A DNA stretch of 64,000 bases from Lachnospiraceae bacterium. Its GTDB lineage: Bacteria; Bacillota; Clostridia; Lachnospirales; Lachnospiraceae. Every line of letters starts with the position of its first letter. Positions within the stretch are counted from its first letter, which is position 1. A model generated the notes under the pieces. The model was given only the letters and a program-made list of their open reading frames with translations, did no database searches and had not been told where the DNA came from. A program made the translations under genes and the position numbers. Shown here piece by piece: positions 54,180 through 62,858 of the stretch. The stretch lies in the NCBI GenBank assembly GCA_900753305.1, contig CAADYR010000126.1, positions 1 to 64,000 of the forward strand, written 5' to 3'.

Positions 54180-54608
54180 ATGTCACGCATAGGTAATTAT
54201 CTCAAATACAATAATGAAAAATGGATGAGTATCAAGATTTATATTTATACATTATTTTACCGTTTGTGTATTTTATGGATGCCCAAACCAAAGCTGGAAC
54301 GAATGATGGGAGAGCGGGGAGAAGAGTCTCAGACAGAAGAAACACTGGAGAACCTGAAGAGAGCGATGAGGATCAGTACTCATGTGAACAGGATTACGGA
54401 ACATACCGTATGGGAGAGCAAGTGTCTTGTACGTGCCATGACTGCGAGAAAGTTACTAAAAGAAGAAGGCATTCATTCTACTTTATATCTTGGAGTAGGT
54501 AAGGATGAAGGAAAAATGATAGCTCATGCATGGCTTCGATGTGGTCAGATGTATGTGACCGGAGGAAATGGCAAAGATTATGCCATGGTGGCTAAATTCA
54601 GAAATTAA
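54180..54608 (+). CDS. Transglutaminase-like lasso leader peptidase (B2)
   Basis: 142 residues of the Transglut_core3 type. The catalytic Cys82 is in ESKCLVRAMTARKLL and His116 in MIAHAWLRCG. The N-terminal ~60 residues form a helical region. Lasso B2 proteases cut the leader after the RRE protein has bound it. This is the only such peptidase in the window although there are two precursor/cyclase/RRE sets, so it may serve both. RBS AAGGAGAG. The ABC transporter gene starts 25 bp later. Confidence 0.9.
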   Translation: MSRIGNYLKYNNEKWMSIKIYIYTLFYRLCILWMPKPKLERMMGERGEESQTEETLENLKRAMRISTHVNRITEHTVWESKCLVRAMTARKLLKEEGIHSTLYLGVGKDEGKMIAHAWLRCGQMYVTGGNGKDYAMVAKFRN

Positions 54609-54633
54609 TAGAGCGTTGATTGAGGGAGAGCAA

Positions 54634-56310
54634 ATGAATAAATTAAGGAAGTTGTGGAGCGATAGAGGCAATCAGTATCAGTATGCAAAATGGCTGGCTC
54701 AGTATGCGAAACCCTATACGGGCAGGATCACACTTATGATGTGCTTTAATCTGATCTATACTGTAGTCAGTCTTGTCATGGTCACTTTAACAAAAAGGAT
54801 CATAGATAATGCAACAGAAGGAAATCCCTTTGTAGCGTTGATCGTTGGTTATCTGCTGTTAACACTTGGATTGCAGGTTGTATCTGTTATAAGTACACTG
54901 ATGAATGCAATGTTGACTGAGCGGTTTTCATTTGGAATACGGAAGCAGATCTATGAGAAGATCATACGTTCTCACTGGATGGATGTGAAAAAATACCATA
55001 CGGGTGATCTGATGACCCGTCTTACCAGTGATGCCGGGAATGTAGCAGATGGGATCATAGGAACGATTCCAAGCATTGTTCAGCTTATCATAGAATTGTT
55101 ACTTGTGTTCTTTACATTGTTCAGTTATTCTCCGATGCTTGCTTTCTTTGCATTATTAGTAGCACCTGTAGCTGCAGTCACGTCATGGTGGTTTGGCAGA
55201 AAATTGAAGCGGTTACAGGTAAAAGTACAGGAATCAGAATCTGCATATCGTTCTTTTTTACAGGAGAGTCTTGCCAATCTTCTGATCGTAAAGGCTTTTG
55301 CTAATGAAGAATATTCTACACAGAAACTGACAGAATTGAGAGAGAACAGATTTCAATGGGTATATAAAAGAACGAAAATGGGACTGATCAGTTCAACAGC
55401 AATGTCAATGTCCTTTCAGATTGGATATATCGTTGCTTTTGCCTATGGAGCTGTACAGATTTCATTAAAGACGATTACATATGGTACCATGTCGGTCTTT
55501 CTGACACTGGTAAACAGAGTTCAGGCACCGGTTATGGGACTGGCACAGCAAATTCCCAAGGTAGTGTCCATACTTGCATCAGCAGGCAGAATTATGGAAT
55601 TACAGAATATTCCTGTAGAGGAAAGGGAGAAGAGCCCTCTGGAGGTAGTTCAGGTTGGCGTAGATGTAAAGGACCTCACCTTCGGTTATACCAGGGAGAA
55701 AGTATTGGAAGATGTATCCCTGAGTATTGCACCGGGTGAATTTGTAGCAATTATAGGTGAATCAGGAATTGGTAAAACAACACTGATCCGTATTATTATG
55801 TCCTTTATGAGCAACATACAGGGCAGTGTAACTTTCTATAATGAAAAGGGTGAGACACAGAAAGCGAATGCAGTGACCCGAAATTTTATAGCATATGTAC
55901 CACAGGGTAATACCCTGTTCAGTGGAACAGTACGTGAGAATATCAGGATGGGCAATCTGAATGCAACAGAAGAAGAGATGTATCAGGCATTGAAACTGGC
56001 AGCAGCATATGATTTTGTTCAGGAATTACCCAAAGGAATCGATACTGTAATAGGAGAACGTGGACATGGATTATCCGAAGGACAGGCACAAAGAATTGCA
56101 ATTGCAAGGGCTTTTGTAAGAAAAGCTCCATTCCTGATATTGGATGAGGCAACCTCAGCATTGGATGAGGCAACAGAACAGGCAGTTATTAAGGGACTTC
56201 AGATGCTGGAGCCGAAACCTACCTGTCTGGTCATTACCCACAGGAAGAGTATTCTACAGTATTGTGACAGAGAAATTAAAATCGAAAACAGGAAAATAGT
56301 TGAAGAATAA
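54634..56310 (+). CDS. ABC exporter (membrane domain fused to ATPase), lasso locus 1
   Basis: About 558 residues. Six helices form the exporter domain (residues 1 to ~310), then an ATPase with Walker A GESGIGKTT, signature LSEGQAQRIAIARA and Walker B FLILDEATSALD. No C39 peptidase domain is present, fitting removal of the leader by the B2 protease. ATG 54634 follows GGGAGAG; the frame from 54568 would overlap the peptidase gene. It likely exports the mature peptide and gives self-immunity. Confidence 0.92.
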   Translation: MNKLRKLWSDRGNQYQYAKWLAQYAKPYTGRITLMMCFNLIYTVVSLVMVTLTKRIIDNATEGNPFVALIVGYLLLTLGLQVVSVISTLMNAMLTERFSFGIRKQIYEKIIRSHWMDVKKYHTGDLMTRLTSDAGNVADGIIGTIPSIVQLIIELLLVFFTLFSYSPMLAFFALLVAPVAAVTSWWFGRKLKRLQVKVQESESAYRSFLQESLANLLIVKAFANEEYSTQKLTELRENRFQWVYKRTKMGLISSTAMSMSFQIGYIVAFAYGAVQISLKTITYGTMSVFLTLVNRVQAPVMGLAQQIPKVVSILASAGRIMELQNIPVEEREKSPLEVVQVGVDVKDLTFGYTREKVLEDVSLSIAPGEFVAIIGESGIGKTTLIRIIMSFMSNIQGSVTFYNEKGETQKANAVTRNFIAYVPQGNTLFSGTVRENIRMGNLNATEEEMYQALKLAAAYDFVQELPKGIDTVIGERGHGLSEGQAQRIAIARAFVRKAPFLILDEATSALDEATEQAVIKGLQMLEPKPTCLVITHRKSILQYCDREIKIENRKIVEE

Positions 56311-56311
56311 A

Positions 56312-57121
56312 CTAGAGAGGAAGACGCAGAATAAAGCGGCTTCCTTTTTTATATTCGCTTTCGCAGGTTACAGTTCCATTATGATGTTCCATAATTGATT
56401 TTACAATAGAAAGTCCGAAACCACTGCTGGCATCTGCACCTGGTGTGCGTGATTTCTGAACCATATAGGAACGGTCAAATATTTTTTCTGTATTTTTGTG
56501 TGAGATGCCGATTCCGTGATCTGCAACATAGATGATCAGGCAATTTTCTTCTCTGTCTATATAGGCACCCAACTCTATATAGGGTGTTCCCTTGCTGTAT
56601 TTAAGAGCATTATTAAAAAGATTATCCAGAACCCTGTGGATGAGGATGGGATCAACAAACAGAGTAATGTTGAGATCATCTGCTATATTAAGTTTTAATT
56701 CGGCGTTTTCATAACGGGAGTCTTCCTCGCATAAATAGAAGTAGTCTTCCAGAAGAAAGCGCATATCTACGTTCTCCTTATGTACTTTATTATCAGAGGA
56801 ATCCAGAGAAGACAACAGAAAGATATCGTTGATCAGATGCTCCATATAGGCGATCCTTTTTTGCATGATCAGGAGATTTTCGTTTAATTCTTCACAGGAA
56901 AGTTCCGGACAGGATAACATATACTCTACAGAATTGGATAATGCTGTGACAGGAGCACGCAGATCATGAGAAATATTGGCATAGAACTCCAATCGCTGTT
57001 TTTCCTGCTGTAATAATTGCTGATTGGCCTCATTCAACTTTAAATTGGCACTATATAGTGCGTGAGATAATTCTTCTACTGATAATTCCGGTTTCTCAAA
57101 ACAGTTTTTTTTGGCAGACAT
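56312..57121 (-). CDS. Soluble sensor histidine kinase
   Basis: About 269 residues. No membrane helix. A coiled N-terminal helix leads to the H-box YANISHDLRAPV, followed by NLFNNALKYSKG (N-box), VADHGIGIS (G1) and SSGFGLSIVKSIMEHHNG (G2). It autophosphorylates on the H-box His. ATG 57121 follows AAGGAGTTTCAT. Lacking a sensor domain, it may sense through a partner protein or the cytosol. It is cotranscribed with the response regulator. Confidence 0.92.
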   Translation of the reverse strand: MSAKKNCFEKPELSVEELSHALYSANLKLNEANQQLLQQEKQRLEFYANISHDLRAPVTALSNSVEYMLSCPELSCEELNENLLIMQKRIAYMEHLINDIFLLSSLDSSDNKVHKENVDMRFLLEDYFYLCEEDSRYENAELKLNIADDLNITLFVDPILIHRVLDNLFNNALKYSKGTPYIELGAYIDREENCLIIYVADHGIGISHKNTEKIFDRSYMVQKSRTPGADASSGFGLSIVKSIMEHHNGTVTCESEYKKGSRFILRLPL

Positions 57122-57131
57122 ATGAAACTCC

Positions 57132-57815
57132 TTATTTAGCAATAAACTGATAACCCTTTGACCAGACTGTTTCAAGACAATTACTGATAGCGGGATAGGC
57201 ATTTAACTTTTTGCGCAGGCGATTGACTGTTACCATGATCGTCTTTCTGTCAGATTCTATGTATTGTCCCCATACAGCATTTCCAATATCCTCAAAGGAA
57301 AAAACAGTGTTAGGGGAAGCAGCTAAAAGATGCAGAAGATCATATTCTTTGTTTGTTAAAGGAATTTCAGTATTTTCATAATATGCTTTGCGTGCAGTCA
57401 GCTCCAGACGTAGAGGAGGATATTCCAATACAGAGGATGAAACGGTGGAGGTTCTCTGGTAACGACGTATGAGTACCTGAATTCTGGCTGCCAGTTCCCT
57501 CAGACTATAAGGCTTTATCATATAGTCGTCAGCGCCTAACATAAGTCCCTGTATTTTGTCATCTTCAGAATCGCGGCCAGTCAGGAATATGACAGGAGCC
57601 TGACTTAACTGGCGGATTTCTGTACAGGCTTTGAAACCATCAGTCCCGGGCATCATAACATCCAGAACGATGCAATCGGGCGTGAAGTCCTTCAATATTT
57701 TATAAGCATTTCTGGCATTTGTAGCAGCTTTGACATCATAACCGGCCTGCAGAAAATACTTTGCATTGATCTTTAAAACTTCCTTATCATCATCTACAAG
57801 AAGAAGATTAGGCAT
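57132..57815 (-). CDS. OmpR/PhoB-family response regulator
   Basis: 227 residues. Receiver domain with LLVDDDKEV, phosphoacceptor Asp in DCIVLDVMMPGTDG, and the conserved Lys in MIKPYS. The C-terminal winged helix ends RKLNAYPAISN and ETVWSKGYQF. The gene starts 1 bp after the kinase stop and overlaps no gene. With the histidine kinase it probably controls the lasso genes. Target sites were not identified. Confidence 0.95.
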   Translation of the reverse strand: MPNLLLVDDDKEVLKINAKYFLQAGYDVKAATNARNAYKILKDFTPDCIVLDVMMPGTDGFKACTEIRQLSQAPVIFLTGRDSEDDKIQGLMLGADDYMIKPYSLRELAARIQVLIRRYQRTSTVSSSVLEYPPLRLELTARKAYYENTEIPLTNKEYDLLHLLAASPNTVFSFEDIGNAVWGQYIESDRKTIMVTVNRLRKKLNAYPAISNCLETVWSKGYQFIAK

Positions 57816-57816
57816 A

Positions 57817-58719
57817 TTATAATTCCTCCATTTTTTCAGTAATTGAAAAGGAAGTTCGGATGACTTCCTGAGTTGTATCTACTCCATCAGGACGAAGGAT
57901 CACATAGACAGGAACACAGGATGCGATCTTAAGGCATAGGCTTCCTGTCTGCGGAGCATATTTGTTTTCTTTTAACAGATGGCGCATAAAAAGATTGTTG
58001 GCACATGCGTGAAAAGCATCTAATCCCTGTAATTTTTGACATTGAACGCCTGTAACGGGAGCTTTTATCAAAATAATCATTCCCTTGATCACTTTTGGGG
58101 CAGCATTAAAAATGTCATGACATGGAACAAGAAATTTATCTTTTTCTTCATCAATGTAAATAAGTTGTTCCAGAGAATGACCGGAACGCAGGGCTGCATC
58201 GCGGCACAGTTTCTGATAGGGAAAAGCTGCCTTGACTCTGGCAAATCCGGATTTATCATATTCTACCAGTGCCATATCGTCAGCCATAAGCTGATAGCCT
58301 CGAGTTAAATAAGCATTTGTAAGAGTAGATTTACCACTTCCGCTTTCACCGCAAAACAGAAATGCTCCATTCTGATCCGATACTGTACTGCAATGCAGGG
58401 CTGCTTCATTACGCTGCATTGCAAGCATAGACATGCCCCATCCAAGAATATAGGTGCGAAGATATATTTCATTTCCACCCGGTTTCAACTGATAGGATAT
58501 TTTATTTCCATTTTGAATAAGAAGATAGCAGGTCCGGTTCTCCAGCCAACTGACATCAGAACTGAAATCATAAGAAATTTCAGAAGAATGTGGAGGAATA
58601 AGGCTGTCTACATGATCAGAAGTAATCTCAACATCAGTTGATCCGTCATTACCTGGCATAAGCTGTGGAAAGGACAGATCGGAAGTAAGATTCAGATCAT
58701 AAATTTTATAATAATACAT
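57817..58719 (-). CDS. HPr-kinase-like P-loop kinase, copy 2
   Basis: 300 residues. P-loop GESGSGKST at about 124-132, LMADDMALVEY as the ADD segment, and PAFPYQKLC-type sequence downstream. The N-terminus MYYYKIYDLN matches copy 1 (MFYYKIYGM), so the two are paralogues. It is the first gene of a minus-strand operon with the two-component system. It may phosphorylate the second precursor or the 174-residue leader-headed protein across the divergent promoter. Function is inferred. Confidence 0.83.
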   Translation of the reverse strand: MYYYKIYDLNLTSDLSFPQLMPGNDGSTDVEITSDHVDSLIPPHSSEISYDFSSDVSWLENRTCYLLIQNGNKISYQLKPGGNEIYLRTYILGWGMSMLAMQRNEAALHCSTVSDQNGAFLFCGESGSGKSTLTNAYLTRGYQLMADDMALVEYDKSGFARVKAAFPYQKLCRDAALRSGHSLEQLIYIDEEKDKFLVPCHDIFNAAPKVIKGMIILIKAPVTGVQCQKLQGLDAFHACANNLFMRHLLKENKYAPQTGSLCLKIASCVPVYVILRPDGVDTTQEVIRTSFSITEKMEEL

Positions 58720-58759
58720 AGAAAATCCTTTTACTGATTTGTAATATCGTTATGGTTAT

Positions 58760-58789
58760 AGTATAGCGCAAGTGATCTTCCTTACGCAA
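58760..58789 (-). promoter_or_regulatory. Promoter of the kinase 2/two-component operon
   Basis: On the minus strand TTGCGT (58789-58784), an 18-bp spacer and TATACT (58765-58760), about 40 bp before the start. Confidence 0.55.
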
Positions 58790-58945
58790 TATATTTCCGA
58801 AGGTGGAACACATGGATATTGCAGAAGACAGGAATAACAAAAAGATAACAAATGTGTTAGAAGCATTTACAAAATGAAAAGGATGTTATAAACTATTATG
58901 GTTTAAAGAGTGAGTGAATCATTAGTATGTAAGGAAGGATGAAAG

Positions 58946-59470
58946 ATGAAGAAGTACAATAGCCCATTGATAGACGACATGGATGTTAAGGTTGAGGGGG
59001 TATACGCAGGAAGTGGTAGTCAGGAGATTCCGGATGTACCGATCATTCCGCCAAAAGATGACCCTGTTACACCACCGGGAGGAGATACAGAGTATACTGT
59101 TGAAGAGAAGGGATGGACTTCACATAATAGCGGAAGCCACTCTGAAGGACAGTTGTATGTGCATTATACAGGTACAGGCAGCAAATATTCCAGAGTTTCA
59201 GTAGAATATACAACTAATTTTGACATTATTGAGATTTGGGGCTATGGTCCCTGTGAGGTAATACAGACAGGTTCAAGATCATTCACGGTAAGCAGGACTA
59301 ATACCTGTGCATTTAACAGTGGGGAGAATCTTGAACTGAAATTTGGATTAAGATCTAATGTTGAGGATTACAAATCAGAAAATAATTCGCTTGGGGCAGT
59401 GGGAGTTTCATCAAGCCCCAATTCAGGCATATATAAATTTACCATGGTTGGACAACCCAGACTGAGTTAA
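58946..59470 (+). CDS. Leader-headed 174-residue beta-rich protein (putative exported RiPP-like substrate)
   Basis: The first ~24 residues, MKKYNSPLIDDMDVKVEG then VYAGSG, match the leader pattern of the neighbouring lasso precursors (Y4, P7, I9, M12) with Glu17 in place of Thr. A Pro/Asp linker (about 28-50) follows, then about 120 residues rich in Ser, Thr, Tyr and Gly with alternating hydrophobics, suggesting a beta sandwich. It has two cysteines. No known family was recognised. It lies between a kinase operon and an ABC exporter gene, and is ended by a terminator. Confidence 0.7.
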   Translation: MKKYNSPLIDDMDVKVEGVYAGSGSQEIPDVPIIPPKDDPVTPPGGDTEYTVEEKGWTSHNSGSHSEGQLYVHYTGTGSKYSRVSVEYTTNFDIIEIWGYGPCEVIQTGSRSFTVSRTNTCAFNSGENLELKFGLRSNVEDYKSENNSLGAVGVSSSPNSGIYKFTMVGQPRLS

Positions 59471-59473
59471 TTT

Positions 59474-59500
59474 GAGCACCACTTTTAGTGGTGCTCTTTT
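59474..59500 (+). terminator. Terminator after the leader-headed protein
   Basis: GAGCACCACT (59474-59483) and AGTGGTGCTC (59487-59496) form a perfect stem with TTT loop and TTTT tail. Confidence 0.9.
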
Positions 59501-59512
59501 GAGGTACATTTC

Positions 59513-61252
59513 ATGTTGAAACAAATAAAGACTAAGATTCCATCGACAAAAAAAGCAATGCGATGGATGTGGAAGTATGCCAGAAGGCATATGAAGTCCA
59601 TATTGATTTATACTGCACTGGGGTTTGCCGGTACGATCGGAGGGCTGGTAAGCAGTCTGGTATCAAAGGATCTGGTTGATATTATCACAGGGCATAATAC
59701 GGGAGAACTTTTAAAAACATTTGTCATGACAATTGCAGCCTCTCTGTTTACAATGTTGATCAGTCAGTTCGCAAGTTATGTTTCTTCTGTGATCAGTATT
59801 AAAGTTGCAAATGACATCAAAGCAGACATTTTTGATGTCATTATGAAAACTGAATGGGAAGAAGTATCCAAATTTCATTCAGGTGAACTGATGGCAAGGT
59901 GGAGTGGAGATTCAGCCATTGTATCAAGTGGAATCCTGACACAGTTTCCAAGTTTGCTGATCAGTCTGTTTCGACTGATATCAGCCTTATATATGGTTGT
60001 AAAATATGATGCATCTTTTGCAGTCATTGCATTACTGAGTGTGCCTGTCAGTCTGATATGCAGTCAGAAGTCCCTTGGCAGGATGCAGCGTGCCAATCAG
60101 GCAACTTATGCTACCAGTACCAGAATGTCTTCTTTTCAACAGGAGACTTTTACCAATATACAGACAGTGAAAGCATTTGATCTGCTTCCGCAATATACGC
60201 GCAGGTTAAGAAGACTCCAGAGTGCATATGTGGAATCGCAGAAAAAATACCAAAAGACATCAAATCTTAACTCCATGATCTTATCTCTGGCTGCCATGGC
60301 AACGAATTATATGTCATATAGTTGGGGAATTTACCGGGTGTGGACAGGGGCAATATCTTATGGTACTTTGACTATGTTCCTCACGCTGTCCTCGACTTTA
60401 ACCGGAGCAATGAATACGCTGATCAAGTTTGTTCCCAATACGGTTGCGCTGGTAAATTCGGTTCTGCGTATTATGGAGCTGGAATCATTACCTAAGGAGG
60501 ATTACAGTCAGCAGGAGACAGTTCGTAAATTTGCAGCAGAGCATGAAGCTGATGGAGTCGGTCTGTGTGTCAGAGAGGTCACCTATGCATATGGCAAAGG
60601 TGAAAATGTTCTGGAAAAGGTATCTTTTGAGGCATATCCTCACGAAGTGATCGCGTTGGTAGGTCCATCAGGAGAAGGTAAGACTACAATACTCCGTTAT
60701 CTGTTATCCATTATCCGTCCTCAGTCAGGACAAGGTTATCTGTGTCAGGGAAATAAAAGGACAGAGATCACGCTGACTGCTTCTGTTCGTCAGCTTATGG
60801 CATATGTTCCTCAGGGTAATACCATGTTCTCCGGTTCAATAGCTGATAACATGCGTAATGTAAAAGAAGATGCTACAGATGAGGAAATTATTGAGGCATT
60901 GAAATTAGCCTGTGCATGGGATTTTGTCAACAAATTACCGCAGGGCATATATAGTCAGATACAGGAACGTGGTGGTGGATTTTCAGAAGGTCAGGCGCAA
61001 AGACTGTCAATTGCCAGAGCATTACTGAGAAAATCACCTATATTGCTGTTGGATGAGGCAACTTCTGCACTGGATATGCATACGGAGAAGATGGTATTAC
61101 ATAATATTATGCAGGATGAATATCCAAGAACTACGGTAGTAACAACACATCGTCCTTCAGTCCTGCGGCAATGTAACCGTGTATATTCGATTCATAACAG
61201 ACAATGCCACAAACTGACAGAAGAAGAAATAAAGGAATTAATAGAAGGATAA
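59513..61252 (+). CDS. ABC exporter (membrane domain fused to ATPase), lasso locus 2
   Basis: 579 residues. Six helices in the first ~320 residues, then an ATPase with Walker A GPSGEGKTT, signature FSEGQAQRLSIARA and LLLDEATSALD. Closely similar in plan to the first exporter (shared YVPQGNT segment). No peptidase domain. It follows the leader-headed protein after a terminator and may export that protein or precursor 2. It is convergent with the minus-strand kinase 3 gene. Confidence 0.92.
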   Translation: MLKQIKTKIPSTKKAMRWMWKYARRHMKSILIYTALGFAGTIGGLVSSLVSKDLVDIITGHNTGELLKTFVMTIAASLFTMLISQFASYVSSVISIKVANDIKADIFDVIMKTEWEEVSKFHSGELMARWSGDSAIVSSGILTQFPSLLISLFRLISALYMVVKYDASFAVIALLSVPVSLICSQKSLGRMQRANQATYATSTRMSSFQQETFTNIQTVKAFDLLPQYTRRLRRLQSAYVESQKKYQKTSNLNSMILSLAAMATNYMSYSWGIYRVWTGAISYGTLTMFLTLSSTLTGAMNTLIKFVPNTVALVNSVLRIMELESLPKEDYSQQETVRKFAAEHEADGVGLCVREVTYAYGKGENVLEKVSFEAYPHEVIALVGPSGEGKTTILRYLLSIIRPQSGQGYLCQGNKRTEITLTASVRQLMAYVPQGNTMFSGSIADNMRNVKEDATDEEIIEALKLACAWDFVNKLPQGIYSQIQERGGGFSEGQAQRLSIARALLRKSPILLLDEATSALDMHTEKMVLHNIMQDEYPRTTVVTTHRPSVLRQCNRVYSIHNRQCHKLTEEEIKELIEG

Positions 61253-61254
61253 TT

Positions 61255-62115
61255 TTACAGGATATTTTCATCAATGAATTTTTGAGACATTTGTGCTGCG
61301 GTGATATCAGGGGTACAGCACAAGTTACCAAGGACTATTTTGCCTGCCAGGGTTTGACAGACCTGGAGATTTTTTGACATCATGTCATGATTCCATGACG
61401 GAGTAAGACAACGGGCGGTAAGTTGTATCACACCATCGAGGGGAGCGGAGGCCTGTATGGTGTTATGTTGTCCCTGCCTGAGAAAAATAACGCCTCCCAG
61501 TGGGGCAATTTCGTTATGGTAGATATTGGATGTACCACACCAGGGAAGACCGGCAGCGAGAGGAATTCCTTGCGGGGAAAGATAACAGACGGCAACATCA
61601 CCGTTGAAATCTCTGAAGGGAAAGCCTGCTTTTCTCCACAGGTTTACATGGGTACTTTTGCCGGTTCCGGAAGGTGCAGAAAAAAGCCATACGTGGTCGT
61701 GATATAGAATAGAAGCCGAGTGTATGGCAATACGCTGGTATTGCTGCATATAAAAGAAAAAGGCATCGCGTATGGAATACATAATTTCAATACCATGATT
61801 CAGGACTTCGTCTTTTATATAAACAGTTGCCTGTTTTGAGTCCTTTTTCAGCAGGTATCCATAGACGCTGGATAAAGGGGACTGATAGATTATATGGTAG
61901 GAATCGGTATTCTCATAAATATAAATCAGTTCTGACTGGATCAGCAGTGTTCCGTGATCTGTTCCGGCAGGTACATCTTTAATGAGATGTATCCATATCT
62001 GAGGTTCTTCTGAGTTGGAAATCTCAAAATCTGCCAATTCAGGATGCAGATATTTATCCTCTGCTTCAATCCCAAGTAATAGTTCTGCAATTTGATATTT
62101 GTGAATTTTTTTCAT
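61255..62115 (-). CDS. HPr-kinase-like P-loop protein, copy 3
   Basis: 286 residues. P-loop SAPSGTGKST at about 146-155, preceded by IAIHSASIL and followed by NGDVAVCYL. The motifs differ from copies 1 and 2, and the final 110 residues contain several Cys (LGNLCCTPD). Similar proteins are common beside PqqD-like RRE genes in RiPP clusters. It is cotranscribed with RRE 2 and may phosphorylate precursor 2, which ends in Ser. Confidence 0.78.
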   Translation of the reverse strand: MKKIHKYQIAELLLGIEAEDKYLHPELADFEISNSEEPQIWIHLIKDVPAGTDHGTLLIQSELIYIYENTDSYHIIYQSPLSSVYGYLLKKDSKQATVYIKDEVLNHGIEIMYSIRDAFFFYMQQYQRIAIHSASILYHDHVWLFSAPSGTGKSTHVNLWRKAGFPFRDFNGDVAVCYLSPQGIPLAAGLPWCGTSNIYHNEIAPLGGVIFLRQGQHNTIQASAPLDGVIQLTARCLTPSWNHDMMSKNLQVCQTLAGKIVLGNLCCTPDITAAQMSQKFIDENIL

Positions 62116-62129
62116 AATTAATTATCCTG

Positions 62130-62417
62130 TCAAAAAGGTTCTGTTAATAGTTTTCGGGCACGTAGCTGCATCAGAAAGGTATCCAGATCCTTTCTCAGCA
62201 GAGCCATTTCTTCCCCTTCTCCGGTTACTTCATATTCAGTTGCCATCCGTTCCAGAAGCTGGGCGTAGGTAAGATCTTCCTGCAGTTGATTGCATAGGAA
62301 ATAACCGGTATCGTTAAGGTTAAAAACGTGATTATAATTTACCACGTTCTGACCGACCGGTAGAATACAATAACCGCCGGCAACTTCACAAACCATATAG
62401 CCATCTGCCAATTTCAT
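62130..62417 (-). CDS. PqqD-like RRE protein (lasso B1), copy 2
   Basis: 95 residues. FNLNDTGYFLCNQLQEDLTY and YAQLLERMATEY are the PqqD/RRE core, with LRKDLDTFLMQLRARKLL as the final helix. It should bind the leader of precursor 2, whose gene is divergent. RBS AAGGAGC. A TATACT -10 (62460-62455, minus strand) lies upstream, with no clear -35. Confidence 0.85.
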   Translation of the reverse strand: MKLADGYMVCEVAGGYCILPVGQNVVNYNHVFNLNDTGYFLCNQLQEDLTYAQLLERMATEYEVTGEGEEMALLRKDLDTFLMQLRARKLLTEPF

Positions 62418-62540
62418 TTAAAGCATGCTCCTTTTTTAATAAATTCCAATGTATAGTATATCATAAATATAAAGAAAAGAAACAATAAAACATCAATGGT
62501 ACTTAAGATACAATTATTTCTATCAAATTTGTTAGAAATG

Positions 62541-62568
62541 TTGACTGGAAAAAGATGGAGTGTATAAT
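62541..62568 (+). promoter_or_regulatory. Promoter of precursor peptide gene 2
   Basis: TTGACT (62541-62546), 16-bp spacer, TATAAT (62563-62568), 45 bp before ATG 62613. Confidence 0.75.
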
Positions 62569-62612
62569 ACATTTGTATAATGAATTAATCTAATAAGAGG
62601 GAGGAACAAGTA

Positions 62613-62765
62613 ATGAAGAATTGGAATGCGCCTGAATTACAGGAATTGAATATCAATGAAACTGCAAACGGCTTTTTCAATGTTGGCTGGGAAGGACCAT
62701 TTAATGTAGTACTTGGTGATAGAAATGGCTGTGATAATGATTCAACACCTGATACATTATCATAA
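62613..62765 (+). CDS. Lasso-type RiPP precursor peptide 2
   Basis: A 50-residue peptide gene with AGGGAGG upstream. The leader MKNWNAPELQELNINETA has W4, P7, L9, L12 and T17, the paeninodin-type pattern. With cleavage after A18 the core begins at N19 and Glu27 is position 9; with G20 as residue 1 it is position 8. Both fit a lasso macrolactam. The ring would be aromatic-rich (FF, W). The tail has one Cys (C40) and ends in Ser50, the residue type phosphorylated by lasso-tailoring kinases. Confidence 0.85.
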   Translation: MKNWNAPELQELNINETANGFFNVGWEGPFNVVLGDRNGCDNDSTPDTLS

Positions 62766-62786
62766 TTTATAACGTATTTAAGGAAG

Positions 62787-62818
62787 GGCTTCTTGTAAAA
62801 ATGGCAAGAAGCCTTTTT
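62787..62818 (+). terminator. Terminator after precursor 2
   Basis: GGCTTCTTG (62787-62795) and CAAGAAGCC (62805-62813) form a perfect stem followed by TTTTT. The cyclase gene lies beyond it and is probably reached by read-through. Confidence 0.92.
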
Positions 62819-62858
62819 CGATTTTATCGATTACAGAATCCCAAATCAGGAGGTGCTT

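Noticed and set aside
61423..61707. Plus-strand open frame opposite kinase 3
   Set aside because: The minus strand shows a P-loop and a coherent operon with the RRE gene; the plus frame has no ribosome site or known motif.
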